64,000 nt of DNA from Streptomyces sp. HUAS CB01 (GTDB taxonomy: Bacteria > Actinomycetota > Actinomycetes > Streptomycetales > Streptomycetaceae), in NCBI RefSeq assembly GCF_030406905.1, contig NZ_CP129137.1:7347501-7411500 (forward strand). Reading direction: 5' to 3'. The notes under the pieces are model-generated. The model saw nothing but the letters and a program-made list of their open reading frames with translations. It did not search any database and was not told the DNA's origin. Position numbers and translations under genes: made by a program. Below, piece after piece: positions 33,365-42,226 of this stretch. Within the stretch, counting starts at the first letter, position 1. Each line of letters opens with the position of its first letter.

Positions 33365-35818
33365 ATGCGGTTTCAGCTGCTCGGACCGCTGAGCATCACC
33401 GACGGTTCCGACACCGTCGTCCTCCCGCCCTCCAAACCGACCATCCTCCTCGCCTCCCTGCTCCTGCACGCGAACACCGTCGTCTCCGTCGAGTACCTCC
33501 AGCGGACCATGTGGGGCGAGGAGCAGCCCGCGACCGCGCGAGCGGCCCTGCAGACGTGCGTCCTGCGGCTGCGGCGGCTGTTCGTCAAGCACGGGGTGAC
33601 GGGTGCGCCGATCGAGGCCGTACCCGGCGGCTACCGCATCTCCGCGGGGCCTGACTCCCTCGACCTGATCGGCTTCCGGGAGCGGGTGCGTCTGGCCGCC
33701 GCCCACGCCCACGACCCGGGGCTGGAACTGCACACCCTGGAGGACGCGCTGTCGCTGTGGCAGGGGCCGCTGCTCGCGAACGTGCGCTCCGACGTGCTGC
33801 GGCGCGACGAGGTGCCACGGCTCGCGGAGGAGCGGCTGCGCACCGTCGAGAAGGTCTGCGACCTCCAACTCGCCCTGGGGCGCTGCGGTGAGGCACTGGT
33901 CGCCCTGTGGGGTGCCACTCGCGCCCATCCGGGCCACGAGCGCTTCCGCGAGCAGCTGATCGAGGCGCTGTACCGGAGCGGACGGCAGACGGAGGCGCTG
34001 GCCGAGTACCGCAGGGTGAAGGCGTACCTCCGGGCCGAGCTGGGCGTCGACCCGTCGCCCGCGCTGAGGGAACTGGAACTGGCCATCCTGCGGGGCGACG
34101 ACCTCGGGCGAGCCGTTCCCGCTCCGGCGACCCGGGCGCCGTCACGGCCCCGGCTCCCGGTCGCGGCAGGGCCGGGGGGCGCGCGGCCGGCCGCGGCGCT
34201 CCCTCCGTCCACCGTGACGGCGGCACCGGTGCCGGCCGTCCTCGTGGAGCCGCTCCCGCGCCGGGCGACGATGTCCGACGCGGACGGGGCCGGCGACCGG
34301 CGCCCGGTGTCCGATGCGTTCCCGGTGGCGGCACCGGCGCCCGGGCCGGGAGACGCGCCACGGCATCCGCTCTCCCGGACGCTGCCCCCGGACGCCGTGC
34401 CGTCCCAGGGCCTCGCCGCCGCCCCCGTCCGGGATCCCGCCCGCGACGCTCGGGGCGGTGCCGAGACGGGCCGGTGTCCCGTGGGTGCGCCGCTCGACCC
34501 GGCAGTCCCCGGCATGTCCGCCGACGGCCCCGGTACCGGGCATCCGACGACCATCGGCACCGCCGTACCACGCGTCCGGTCGGCGAGCGGCCCCGCCGCC
34601 GCGCCTGCCGGGACCCTTCCCCCGGAGGGGACGTCCCTGCCCGGGGCGGTGCCCGCCGGTGCGGGGGTGCCCTTGCCCGCCGGGATGCCCGCGCCCGCCG
34701 GGGACGCCGCGCCCGACGGAGGATCCGTGGCCGCGGGGCCGCCGGGCGGCGCGCTCCCGATGACGGCGTCGGCAGGCGCCGGAACGCGTCGGCCCCCCTC
34801 CGCCCGGAGTGCGTCCGGGCCCTCGGGGCACACCGTTGCCGAGGCCGGTGCCGTGCTCGTCGTCCCCGTACCGCCCGTGCCGGCGTTCACAGGCCGGCGC
34901 GCCGAGACCGCGGCGCTGAGCGGACGCCTCACCGGGCGCGAGGGACACGACGCGGCGACCGTCGTGGTGTCCGGAGCACCCGGGACGGGGAAGACCGCGC
35001 TCGCCCGGCACGCGGCCCACCTCGCGGGAGACGGCTTCCCCGGCGGCCGGTACCTCCTCCGTATGGTCCGCCCCGACGGGGTGCCGCTCACCGCCGGCGA
35101 GGTCGCCGCGGAGGTGACGGCCGCCCTGGGGCCTCCGCACGCCCGGGGCCGGATCCTGCTCGTCCTCGACGACGTGCTCGACGCCGACCAGGTGCTGCCC
35201 CTGCTGCACACGCGTCCCGATGTCTCCGCCCTCGTCACCAGCAGGAGGGGACTCGCCGGGCTGATCGCCGCGCACGGCGGCTGGGTCCAGCGCCTCGGCC
35301 CGCTCGCCGAGGACGAGTCGTACGAGCTGCTGACGGCCGCACTCGGCGGCGAGCGGGTCGCCGGGGAACCCGACGCCGCCCGTGCGCTGGCCGACGCCTG
35401 CTGCCACCATCCGCTCGCCCTCAGGATCGTGACGGCACGTCTGCTCACCCGCCCTGCACTGCGGCTCGCCGACTGCGCGGAGTGGCTCGCCGAGGACCCG
35501 CTGGCCCGCCTCTCCCTGCCCGGCTCGCCGCACATGTCCCTCCGTCAGGTGCTCGACGCGGCGCTCGGCCGGCTCGACGGGGGAGCGGCCCGTGCCTTCC
35601 TGCGCATCGGTGCGCACACGTCCGGCGAAGTGCACGCCGCCGAGGGCGCCGCCCTGCTCGGCCTGCCCCTGCCCGACACCGAGGACCTGCTCGAACGACT
35701 GGCGGACGCCGGGCTGCTCGAAGAGGGCCCGCCCGGCCCGTACCGCATGCACGACCTCCTGCGCCTCTACGCGCGTGGCCACGACTCGCCATCCGTCCGT
35801 CCCCCACAGAAGGTGTGA
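33365..35818 (+). CDS. SARP/AfsR-type cluster regulator with NB-ARC-like ATPase domain
   Basis: 817 aa. N-terminal OmpR-like winged helix (MRFQLLGPLSITDGSD; about 1-95), BTAD domain (about 100-245), an unusually long Pro/Ala/Gly linker of about 260 residues, then an ATPase domain with Walker A SGAPGTGKTA near 537 and Walker B RILLVLDDVLD near 595, ending in helical repeats (SLPGSPHMSLRQVLDAALGR). SARPs activate antibiotic clusters by binding 11-bp-spaced repeats next to -10 boxes. Placed at the head of the RiPP genes with the same direction and only 4 bp before the next gene, so it is the likely activator. The linker DNA is repetitive. Confidence 0.88.
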   Translation: MRFQLLGPLSITDGSDTVVLPPSKPTILLASLLLHANTVVSVEYLQRTMWGEEQPATARAALQTCVLRLRRLFVKHGVTGAPIEAVPGGYRISAGPDSLDLIGFRERVRLAAAHAHDPGLELHTLEDALSLWQGPLLANVRSDVLRRDEVPRLAEERLRTVEKVCDLQLALGRCGEALVALWGATRAHPGHERFREQLIEALYRSGRQTEALAEYRRVKAYLRAELGVDPSPALRELELAILRGDDLGRAVPAPATRAPSRPRLPVAAGPGGARPAAALPPSTVTAAPVPAVLVEPLPRRATMSDADGAGDRRPVSDAFPVAAPAPGPGDAPRHPLSRTLPPDAVPSQGLAAAPVRDPARDARGGAETGRCPVGAPLDPAVPGMSADGPGTGHPTTIGTAVPRVRSASGPAAAPAGTLPPEGTSLPGAVPAGAGVPLPAGMPAPAGDAAPDGGSVAAGPPGGALPMTASAGAGTRRPPSARSASGPSGHTVAEAGAVLVVPVPPVPAFTGRRAETAALSGRLTGREGHDAATVVVSGAPGTGKTALARHAAHLAGDGFPGGRYLLRMVRPDGVPLTAGEVAAEVTAALGPPHARGRILLVLDDVLDADQVLPLLHTRPDVSALVTSRRGLAGLIAAHGGWVQRLGPLAEDESYELLTAALGGERVAGEPDAARALADACCHHPLALRIVTARLLTRPALRLADCAEWLAEDPLARLSLPGSPHMSLRQVLDAALGRLDGGAARAFLRIGAHTSGEVHAAEGAALLGLPLPDTEDLLERLADAGLLEEGPPGPYRMHDLLRLYARGHDSPSVRPPQKV

Positions 35819-35822
35819 CGCC

Positions 35823-38315
35823 ATGCCCACCGACGTCATCGAAGCAGACGACGCGAGAGAAGCCGGTCCCACGAGGAAGCGCGAAGGCCGGGCGGAGAGC
35901 GCCGGCGCGCCGGTCGGGCCGGGGTCTCCCGAGGCAGCCGGGTCCGGGTCCGCGGCGGGCGGACCGGGGTCACCCGAGGCAGCCGGGCCCGGGTCCGCGG
36001 CGGGCGCCCCCGGCTCGGCCGGCGCTCCCGGAGTCGCCGGCGCGGGCCGCACGTCGTTCGACACCCTCGCAGCGACGCGTCCCCGGATCCGCCGTGACGT
36101 GCTGTTCACCGAGACCCCGGGCGGCGTCCTCTTCCACAACGCCGACGGGGGCTTCCATCTCACCGGCCGCACCGCGTACCGCTTCGCGTCGCTGATGGTC
36201 CCCCACCTCACCGGCCGGCACAGCCTCGCCGAACTCTGCTCCGGCTTCGGCGCACCGCAGCGCGGGATGGCGGCCGAACTCGTACGGACCCTGTACGAGC
36301 GTGACTTCGCACGCGACGTACCGGCCACCGAGGACGACCCGGCGACCGGTCCGGGCGAGGCGCCCGCCCGCCGGTACGCGACGCAGATCGCGTACGTCGA
36401 CCACTACACCGACCGTGCGCCCGAGCGATTCCGCCGCTTCCGGGACACCGCCGTCGCGGTGCTCGGCGACGACGCGGTGGCCCGCTGGTGCGCCCTGAGC
36501 CTGGTCCGCAACGGCTGCGCCAGGATCGCCCTCGCCGCCGACTTCCCCGAGGTGACCGCCGAAGCGGCCGAGGCCGCCGACGACGGCTGTCCCGTGCGGA
36601 CCGACCGGCTCCCCGCCGACACCGAATGGCCGGAACTCGCCGACTACGACACGGTCGTGGTGACCGGAGCCGGCGCCGCGCGCCGCGTCCACCGGTTGCT
36701 CGCCGCGGGCGTCCCCGAGGGCAAGACCCTCATCCCCGCGTGGACCTTCGGCGAACTGGCCGTCACCGGCCCGCTCGCCTCCGCCGGCTCCACCGGCTGC
36801 TGGTCCTGCGCCCTGCTCAGGCTCGGCGCCAACCACGACGCCGGCGCGGCCGCCGCACTGTGGAGCGAGGTGGCGGGCGCAGCCGCCGAACCGGGCCGTC
36901 CCGCGGGCGAGGGGCCACTCGGCGGACCCGTCGCCGCCATGACGGGCAATCTGCTCGCCTACGAGATATTCCGCGTCGCCACCGGAGCCCTGCCAGCCGA
37001 GACGGACCGGCAGGTACTGCTGCAGAACCTCCAGTCCCTCGACGTCGTCGCCGAGCCGCTGCTTCCCCACCCCCGCTGCTCGCTCTGCGGCCCGGAGTCC
37101 GTACGGGCCGGCACCCGGGCCGGTGGGGAGGGCACTCGCAAAGCGGGGGAGCGCGTCCTCGAAGCCAACCCCGGTGGCCGGGCGGAGGCCGGGGCAGGGT
37201 TGCCCGGCCCGCCGGCCGTCCCCACCACCGCGAGCGTGGAGACCGCGCGCGACGCCGAGGAAACCGTCGACGCGCTCAACCGCACCAGCACCGCCCTCGT
37301 CGGCGCCTTCGCCGGGGTGTTCGTCCGTTTCGACGACGAGACGCTCACCCAGACCCCGCTGAAGGCCGCCCGTCTCGAGCTGGCCCTCGCACCCGGAGCG
37401 CGGCGGACGATCGCCGCCTTCGACGTGCACCATCTCGCAGGGGCCCGGACGCGGGCGCTGCACCGGGCGGCCGAGACGTACGTCGAACACGTCGTACCGG
37501 TAAGGGTCCTGGCCGGCGCGGGGGCGGACCTGCCCGCCGTGGCGCCCGCCGCACTCACCACCGGCGCGGGCGCCGCGACGGCGGCCGATGTCGCCGCCTG
37601 GGTCGCGGCCACGTCGCTGCTCACCGGGGAACGCGTGAAGGTTCCGGCCGCGGCCGTACGGCCGTTCGGTTCGTACAACCGTGAGCGCATCGTCCTCGCG
37701 ACCTCCGCCGGCGCGGGATCCGGCGGCAGCGAGGAAGAGGCCGCGGGAAGCGGTCTGCTGTCGGCCCTCGCCCACGACGCGCTGCTGCACGCCCTGCGCG
37801 GAGAGACGCGGACGGCTCCGGTCGCGCCCGACGACGACCCCGAACTCGTCTTCCTGCTCAAGTCCGCGGTCAACCTGGGGATCGAGGCGGACCTGCTCGA
37901 CCTCGGCGAGGACGCGCGTACGGGCGCCGCCGCCGTGCTCGCCCGCGAGTCAGGAGGGCCGGAGGCGCGCTGGGCGGTCGCCGCCGCGCTCTCCCGCAGG
38001 GAGGCGGCCTGCGCCGCCCTGCGGGACCTGCTGGGCGTCGTCCAGCTGACCGCCGACGATCCGGGGTCCGCCGTGGACACCGGTGATCCGCTCGTGCCCG
38101 AACTGGCGGCGGGAACCGTCACCGCCACGGACGGGCCCGTACCGGCCGACGCGCCCGGCACCTCCTTCGACGCCGTCCTCGACCGGCTGCGCCGGAGCGG
38201 CCGGGAGGCGGTGTACGTGCCGACGACCCCGGCCGATCTGCCCGCCGGGGGCATCGCCACCGCACGTGTCCTGCTCACTCGGAGCGGCCGGGGGAACGGC
38301 ACCGATGCCCGCTGA
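35823..38315 (+). CDS. RRE/E1-like partner protein of the azoline cyclodehydratase (TOMM leader-binding protein)
   Basis: 830 aa. Residues 1-75 are Gly/Ala/Pro repeats. About 77-165 form a PqqD-like RiPP recognition element (DVLFTETPGGVLFHNADGGF, then LTGRTAYRFASL). The next 280 residues resemble the Ocin-ThiF/E1-like fold, with two Cys pairs: CWSC near 326 and CSLC near 419, a probable structural zinc site. The remainder is an Ala-rich domain of unclear fold. In known systems this protein binds the leader and presents the core to YcaO. Stop overlaps the YcaO start by 11 bp. ATG 35823 has AGAAGGTG upstream. Confidence 0.8.
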   Translation: MPTDVIEADDAREAGPTRKREGRAESAGAPVGPGSPEAAGSGSAAGGPGSPEAAGPGSAAGAPGSAGAPGVAGAGRTSFDTLAATRPRIRRDVLFTETPGGVLFHNADGGFHLTGRTAYRFASLMVPHLTGRHSLAELCSGFGAPQRGMAAELVRTLYERDFARDVPATEDDPATGPGEAPARRYATQIAYVDHYTDRAPERFRRFRDTAVAVLGDDAVARWCALSLVRNGCARIALAADFPEVTAEAAEAADDGCPVRTDRLPADTEWPELADYDTVVVTGAGAARRVHRLLAAGVPEGKTLIPAWTFGELAVTGPLASAGSTGCWSCALLRLGANHDAGAAAALWSEVAGAAAEPGRPAGEGPLGGPVAAMTGNLLAYEIFRVATGALPAETDRQVLLQNLQSLDVVAEPLLPHPRCSLCGPESVRAGTRAGGEGTRKAGERVLEANPGGRAEAGAGLPGPPAVPTTASVETARDAEETVDALNRTSTALVGAFAGVFVRFDDETLTQTPLKAARLELALAPGARRTIAAFDVHHLAGARTRALHRAAETYVEHVVPVRVLAGAGADLPAVAPAALTTGAGAATAADVAAWVAATSLLTGERVKVPAAAVRPFGSYNRERIVLATSAGAGSGGSEEEAAGSGLLSALAHDALLHALRGETRTAPVAPDDDPELVFLLKSAVNLGIEADLLDLGEDARTGAAAVLARESGGPEARWAVAAALSRREAACAALRDLLGVVQLTADDPGSAVDTGDPLVPELAAGTVTATDGPVPADAPGTSFDAVLDRLRRSGREAVYVPTTPADLPAGGIATARVLLTRSGRGNGTDAR

Positions 38316-40449
38316 CGCGACGACGACGGGATCCGCCACGGCGACGAAGGGATCCGCCACGGCGACGACCGGGACCGCGGCCCGGGACCGGTCCTGCGCG
38401 GAACTGGCGTACCTGCTCGGTCCCGCGCTCACCCGGCACGGCATCCGCGCCCGGCTCGACGTCGCGGCCCTGGGCGTACGCGACGCCTTCGCGGCCGCGG
38501 CCCCGGGACCGGGCGCATCAGATGAACCGGGCACCCGCCGTGCGTCGGCCGGACGACCCGGCACCCCCCGTGCGGCGGCCGGACCGGCGACTCCCGGTAC
38601 GGCGGCCGGACGACCGGGCACCCCCGGTGCGGCGGCCGGAGCGGACACCCCGTGCGCGTCCGCGTCCGAACACCCCGTGCCCGTCCGGCTCTACGGCCAC
38701 CACGCGGTCGTCGGGCCTCTCACCCCCGGTCGCGACGGGGAGAGCCGCCCGTGCGCGCACTGCCTGGAGCGGCGCTGGCAGGCCGTGCGGTCGGTGGCGC
38801 TGCGGGAGGCGCTGGAGCTGGGCTCCGGGACCCGGTCCGCCGGCCGGCTTCCTCACGTCACACCGTTCACCGCGGACGCGCTCGCCGCGCTGATCGCCGC
38901 CCTCGTCACCGGCGCGGGCCCCCGCACCGGCGCCTTCCCACCCGTCCACCTCGTCGACCTGCGTTCCCTGACGGTCCGCCACTACCCGCTGGTGCCCGAC
39001 CCGGAGTGCCCACGCTGCGCCGTTCCGGAGGAGGACACGCCGGAGGCCGCCGTGCTCACCCTGCTCCCCGCGCCCAAGGTCCGGCCGGGCAGCTTCCGGG
39101 TCCGCGACATCGGCGACTACGACCTGGCCGTCGAGCCGTTCGCCAACCCGCTGTGCGGGGCGCTCGGGCCCTCCGTCGTCCACGACGTGTCGTCCACGTC
39201 CACCTCCGCCACCATCGGCTGCTTCTCCATGCGGTCCGGCGACTACCTCCGCGAGACGTTCTGGGGCGGTCACGCCGACAGCTTCGGCCACAGCGTCCGC
39301 ATCGGCGTGCTCGAAGGGCTGGAGCGCTACGCCGGCATGCGCCCGCGTGCCAAGCGCGCCCGGGTGTCGGACTCGCTCGACGGGCTGCGGGCCCGCGGCG
39401 TCCCCACCGTCGACCCGCGTGTGTGCGGGCTGTACTCCGAGGACTTCCACCGGGACAACCCGAGGGTCAGGCCCTTCACCTCCGACCGGGAGATCCCCTG
39501 GGTGTGGGGGTGGTCGCTGCGCGACGAACGCCCCGTCCTCGTGCCCGAGGTGCTGACCTACTACCACGCCCCGGGCCTGGAGAACCGCTTCGTCCAGGAG
39601 AGCTCCAACGGCTGCGCGTCCGGCGGCTGTCTGGAGGAGGCCGTCTACTTCGGGCTCATGGAGATCGTCGAACGGGACGCCTTCCTCGTCACCTGGTACG
39701 GGCGGGCACGCCTCCCCGAACTGGACCCCCGCACCAGCACCCGGCCCGCCACCCGCCACATGGTCGAGCGGCTGGAGATGTACGGCTACGAGGCCCGGTT
39801 CTTCGACACCCGCATCTCCTTCCCCGTCCCCGTCGTCACCGGCGTCGCCGTGCGCCACGACGGCGGACCCGGCCGGATGTGCTTCGGCGCGGGCGCCGGG
39901 CTCGATCCCGAGACGGCGCTGGCCGGAGCGCTGTGCGAGATCGCCACCGACGCCGTCAACCTCCAGGGCCGCACCGAACGCGACGAACCCCGGCTGCGCG
40001 CCATGGCCGAGGACTTCCACCAGGTCACCGCCCTCCACGACCACCCGCTCGCCTACGGCGTCCCCGAGATGGGCCGCCACGCCCACTTCCTCCTCGGCGA
40101 GCCCGGCGAACCGCGCCCGCCCCGGATCCCGATGTCCGAACTGTACGGCGACGGCTCCGTGCCGCCCGTCTCCGACGACCTGCGCGACGACCTGGTGCGC
40201 TGCCTCGACGCCGTCACCGGGGCCGGCTTCGACGTGGTCGTCGTGGACCAGACGATGCCCGAGCAGCGCCGGCTCGGACTGCGCACCGTCAGCGTGCTCG
40301 TACCCGGTCTGCTGCCCATCGACTTCGGCTGGAGCCGCCAACGCGCCCTCGGCATGCCACGGCTGCGCACCGCACTGCGGGAGGCCGGGCTGCGGACGCG
40401 GGACCTCACCTCCGCCGACCTCAACCCCGCGCCGCACCCCTTCCCCTGA
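38305..40449 (+). CDS. YcaO azoline cyclodehydratase 1, with E1-like N-terminal extension
   Basis: 714 aa. The N-terminal 260 residues hold a short repeat tract (GRPGTP/AAAG units, about 70-115) and a Cys4 site: CAHC near 150 and CPRC near 233. The YcaO domain follows with the ATP-site patterns GVLEGLERYAGMR, LEEAVYFGLMEIVERDAF and VVVDQT. It ends PHPFP, the PxPxP tail that in azoline-forming YcaO proteins reaches into the active site. It should use ATP to turn Cys, Ser or Thr of the precursor into azolines. ATG 38305 lies inside the end of the partner-protein gene. Confidence 0.9.
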   Translation: MPADATTTGSATATKGSATATTGTAARDRSCAELAYLLGPALTRHGIRARLDVAALGVRDAFAAAAPGPGASDEPGTRRASAGRPGTPRAAAGPATPGTAAGRPGTPGAAAGADTPCASASEHPVPVRLYGHHAVVGPLTPGRDGESRPCAHCLERRWQAVRSVALREALELGSGTRSAGRLPHVTPFTADALAALIAALVTGAGPRTGAFPPVHLVDLRSLTVRHYPLVPDPECPRCAVPEEDTPEAAVLTLLPAPKVRPGSFRVRDIGDYDLAVEPFANPLCGALGPSVVHDVSSTSTSATIGCFSMRSGDYLRETFWGGHADSFGHSVRIGVLEGLERYAGMRPRAKRARVSDSLDGLRARGVPTVDPRVCGLYSEDFHRDNPRVRPFTSDREIPWVWGWSLRDERPVLVPEVLTYYHAPGLENRFVQESSNGCASGGCLEEAVYFGLMEIVERDAFLVTWYGRARLPELDPRTSTRPATRHMVERLEMYGYEARFFDTRISFPVPVVTGVAVRHDGGPGRMCFGAGAGLDPETALAGALCEIATDAVNLQGRTERDEPRLRAMAEDFHQVTALHDHPLAYGVPEMGRHAHFLLGEPGEPRPPRIPMSELYGDGSVPPVSDDLRDDLVRCLDAVTGAGFDVVVVDQTMPEQRRLGLRTVSVLVPGLLPIDFGWSRQRALGMPRLRTALREAGLRTRDLTSADLNPAPHPFP

Positions 40450-40510
40450 CCGCGTCCCTCCCTTCCCTGACCGGGCCCGGCCCGGCACCCCACGGACAAG
40501 GAGCACACCC

Positions 40511-42196
40511 ATGGGGTACGCCCATGACTACGCCGCCGCGATCATGCGGCGGGGCAGGGTCCCGATGCCTCCGGCGGACTTCGTCCCGAACTGGGCGGAC
40601 GGCCCCCGGAAGACCAAGTTCTATCCCGGTGCCGACACCGTGCCGCTGCCCGGCCACACCGTGCCGCCGGGTGCGACGGTCGGCCGCGGGCTGCGGCCGG
40701 CGGTCGAAGGTCCCGAGCGGGCGTTCGACCTGCCCGCCCTGTCCGGCATGCTGCGGGACTCCTACGGCCTCACGGGCCGCAGGCTCGGCGTCCAGGCCAA
40801 CACCGACCTCGACGCGCTGCCGTTCCATCCGCTCGCCAACTGGTCCCGCGGCACCGCCTCCGGCGGCGGCCTCTACCCCGTCAGCATCTACTGGGTGTCC
40901 GGTCCCAGCGGCCCCCTGCCGCCCGGTGTGCACTACTACGCGACCCGGCACCACGCCATGCAGCGCCTCCTCACCGGGGACGTCTCCGGCGAGGTGCGCG
41001 AGGCCCTCGGCGAACCGGTGCCCGCCGCGCCGGGGGAGCCCGCAGCGCCTACGGCGCCCGACGTGCCGGAGGACCTCGCCGGGCCCGGCGCTTCCGGCGA
41101 ACCGGACTCCGCCGCCGGACGAGCGGCCGGCACCGACCAGTTCCTCGTCCTCGGGATCAAGTACTGGCAGAACGCGTTCAAGTACAACTCCTTCTCCTTC
41201 CACGCCGTCACCATGGACATCGGCACCGTGGTGCAGACGTGGCGGATCTGGGCCAGGGCGCAGGGGCTCCGCGTCGAGCCGCTGATGTGGTTCGACGAGC
41301 GGCGGCTCGCCCGGCTGCTCGGGATCCGCACCGAGGAGGAAGGCGTGTTCGCCGTCGTCCCGCTGCGCTGGCAGGGCGCGGAGCCGAGGCCCGCGCCGCC
41401 GGCGGGCACGGCAGCCGTCCGCCGTCGTGACGTCGAACGCTCGCGCACCGTCCTCACCTTCGACGCCGTGACCGGGATGCAGAGGGCCACGGAGGAGCAC
41501 GCCGCACGACGGCCCGCGGCCGGGGCGCTCGCCCCGGCGGCCGCTCCCGTACCCGACCCCGGCCTGCCGGCCGTCCCGCTGCCCGCGCCGCTGCCGCTGG
41601 ACGCCGACGTCCGCACCGCACTGCGCAACCGCCGCAGCAGCTTCGGCCGCTTCGACGCCGGGCGGCCCCTGGGCGCCGGACACCTGGCGTCCTGCCTGGC
41701 GGCCGCGACCGCCGGCGCCTCCCTGGGCGGTGACACCGGCACCGACACCACGCCGGTCGCCGGACTGTACGCCTTCGTCGGCCACACCGAGGGCATCCCA
41801 CCCGGCACGTACGCCTACGACGCCGCCGCACACACCCTGAGGCTGGTCAAGGCCGGACCTCCCGGCACCTTCCTCCAGAAGAACTACTTCCTGGCCAACT
41901 ACAACCTGGAGCAGACCGGCGCGGTCCTCGTGCCGACCGTCCGCACCCGCGCCGTGCTCGACAGCGTCGGCGACCGCGGCTACCGGGTCGTCAACGCCGT
42001 GGTCGGCGCGATCTCGCAGAGCGTCTACACCGCCGCCTCGGCCCTCGGCGTCGGCTGCGGCGTCGCGCTCGGCTTCGACAACGTCTCGTACACCGAGGAA
42101 CTCGGTCTCGAACGCACCGGAGAGGCACCCCTGCTGATCATGATGCTGGGCAACGAACGGTCCGCCCCCGCCGACTTCCGTCACGAGATCGCCTGA
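40511..42196 (+). CDS. SagB-type FMN-dependent azoline dehydrogenase
   Basis: 561 aa, two nitroreductase-like halves. First half: HPLANWSRGTASGGGLYPVS and TDQFLVLGIKYWQNAFKYNS; second half: RTALRNRRSSFGRF and GAILSQSV-like region with VGCGVALGFDNV. This is the SagB/ThcOx layout, binding FMN and oxidising thiazoline/oxazoline rings to thiazole/oxazole. AAGGAG lies about 9 bp before ATG 40511. A linker near 170-205 and another near 330-365 are low-complexity. Confidence 0.88.
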   Translation: MGYAHDYAAAIMRRGRVPMPPADFVPNWADGPRKTKFYPGADTVPLPGHTVPPGATVGRGLRPAVEGPERAFDLPALSGMLRDSYGLTGRRLGVQANTDLDALPFHPLANWSRGTASGGGLYPVSIYWVSGPSGPLPPGVHYYATRHHAMQRLLTGDVSGEVREALGEPVPAAPGEPAAPTAPDVPEDLAGPGASGEPDSAAGRAAGTDQFLVLGIKYWQNAFKYNSFSFHAVTMDIGTVVQTWRIWARAQGLRVEPLMWFDERRLARLLGIRTEEEGVFAVVPLRWQGAEPRPAPPAGTAAVRRRDVERSRTVLTFDAVTGMQRATEEHAARRPAAGALAPAAAPVPDPGLPAVPLPAPLPLDADVRTALRNRRSSFGRFDAGRPLGAGHLASCLAAATAGASLGGDTGTDTTPVAGLYAFVGHTEGIPPGTYAYDAAAHTLRLVKAGPPGTFLQKNYFLANYNLEQTGAVLVPTVRTRAVLDSVGDRGYRVVNAVVGAISQSVYTAASALGVGCGVALGFDNVSYTEELGLERTGEAPLLIMMLGNERSAPADFRHEIA

Positions 42197-42226
42197 CCGA
42201 TGAGCACCGGAAGGGTGGAGACCACG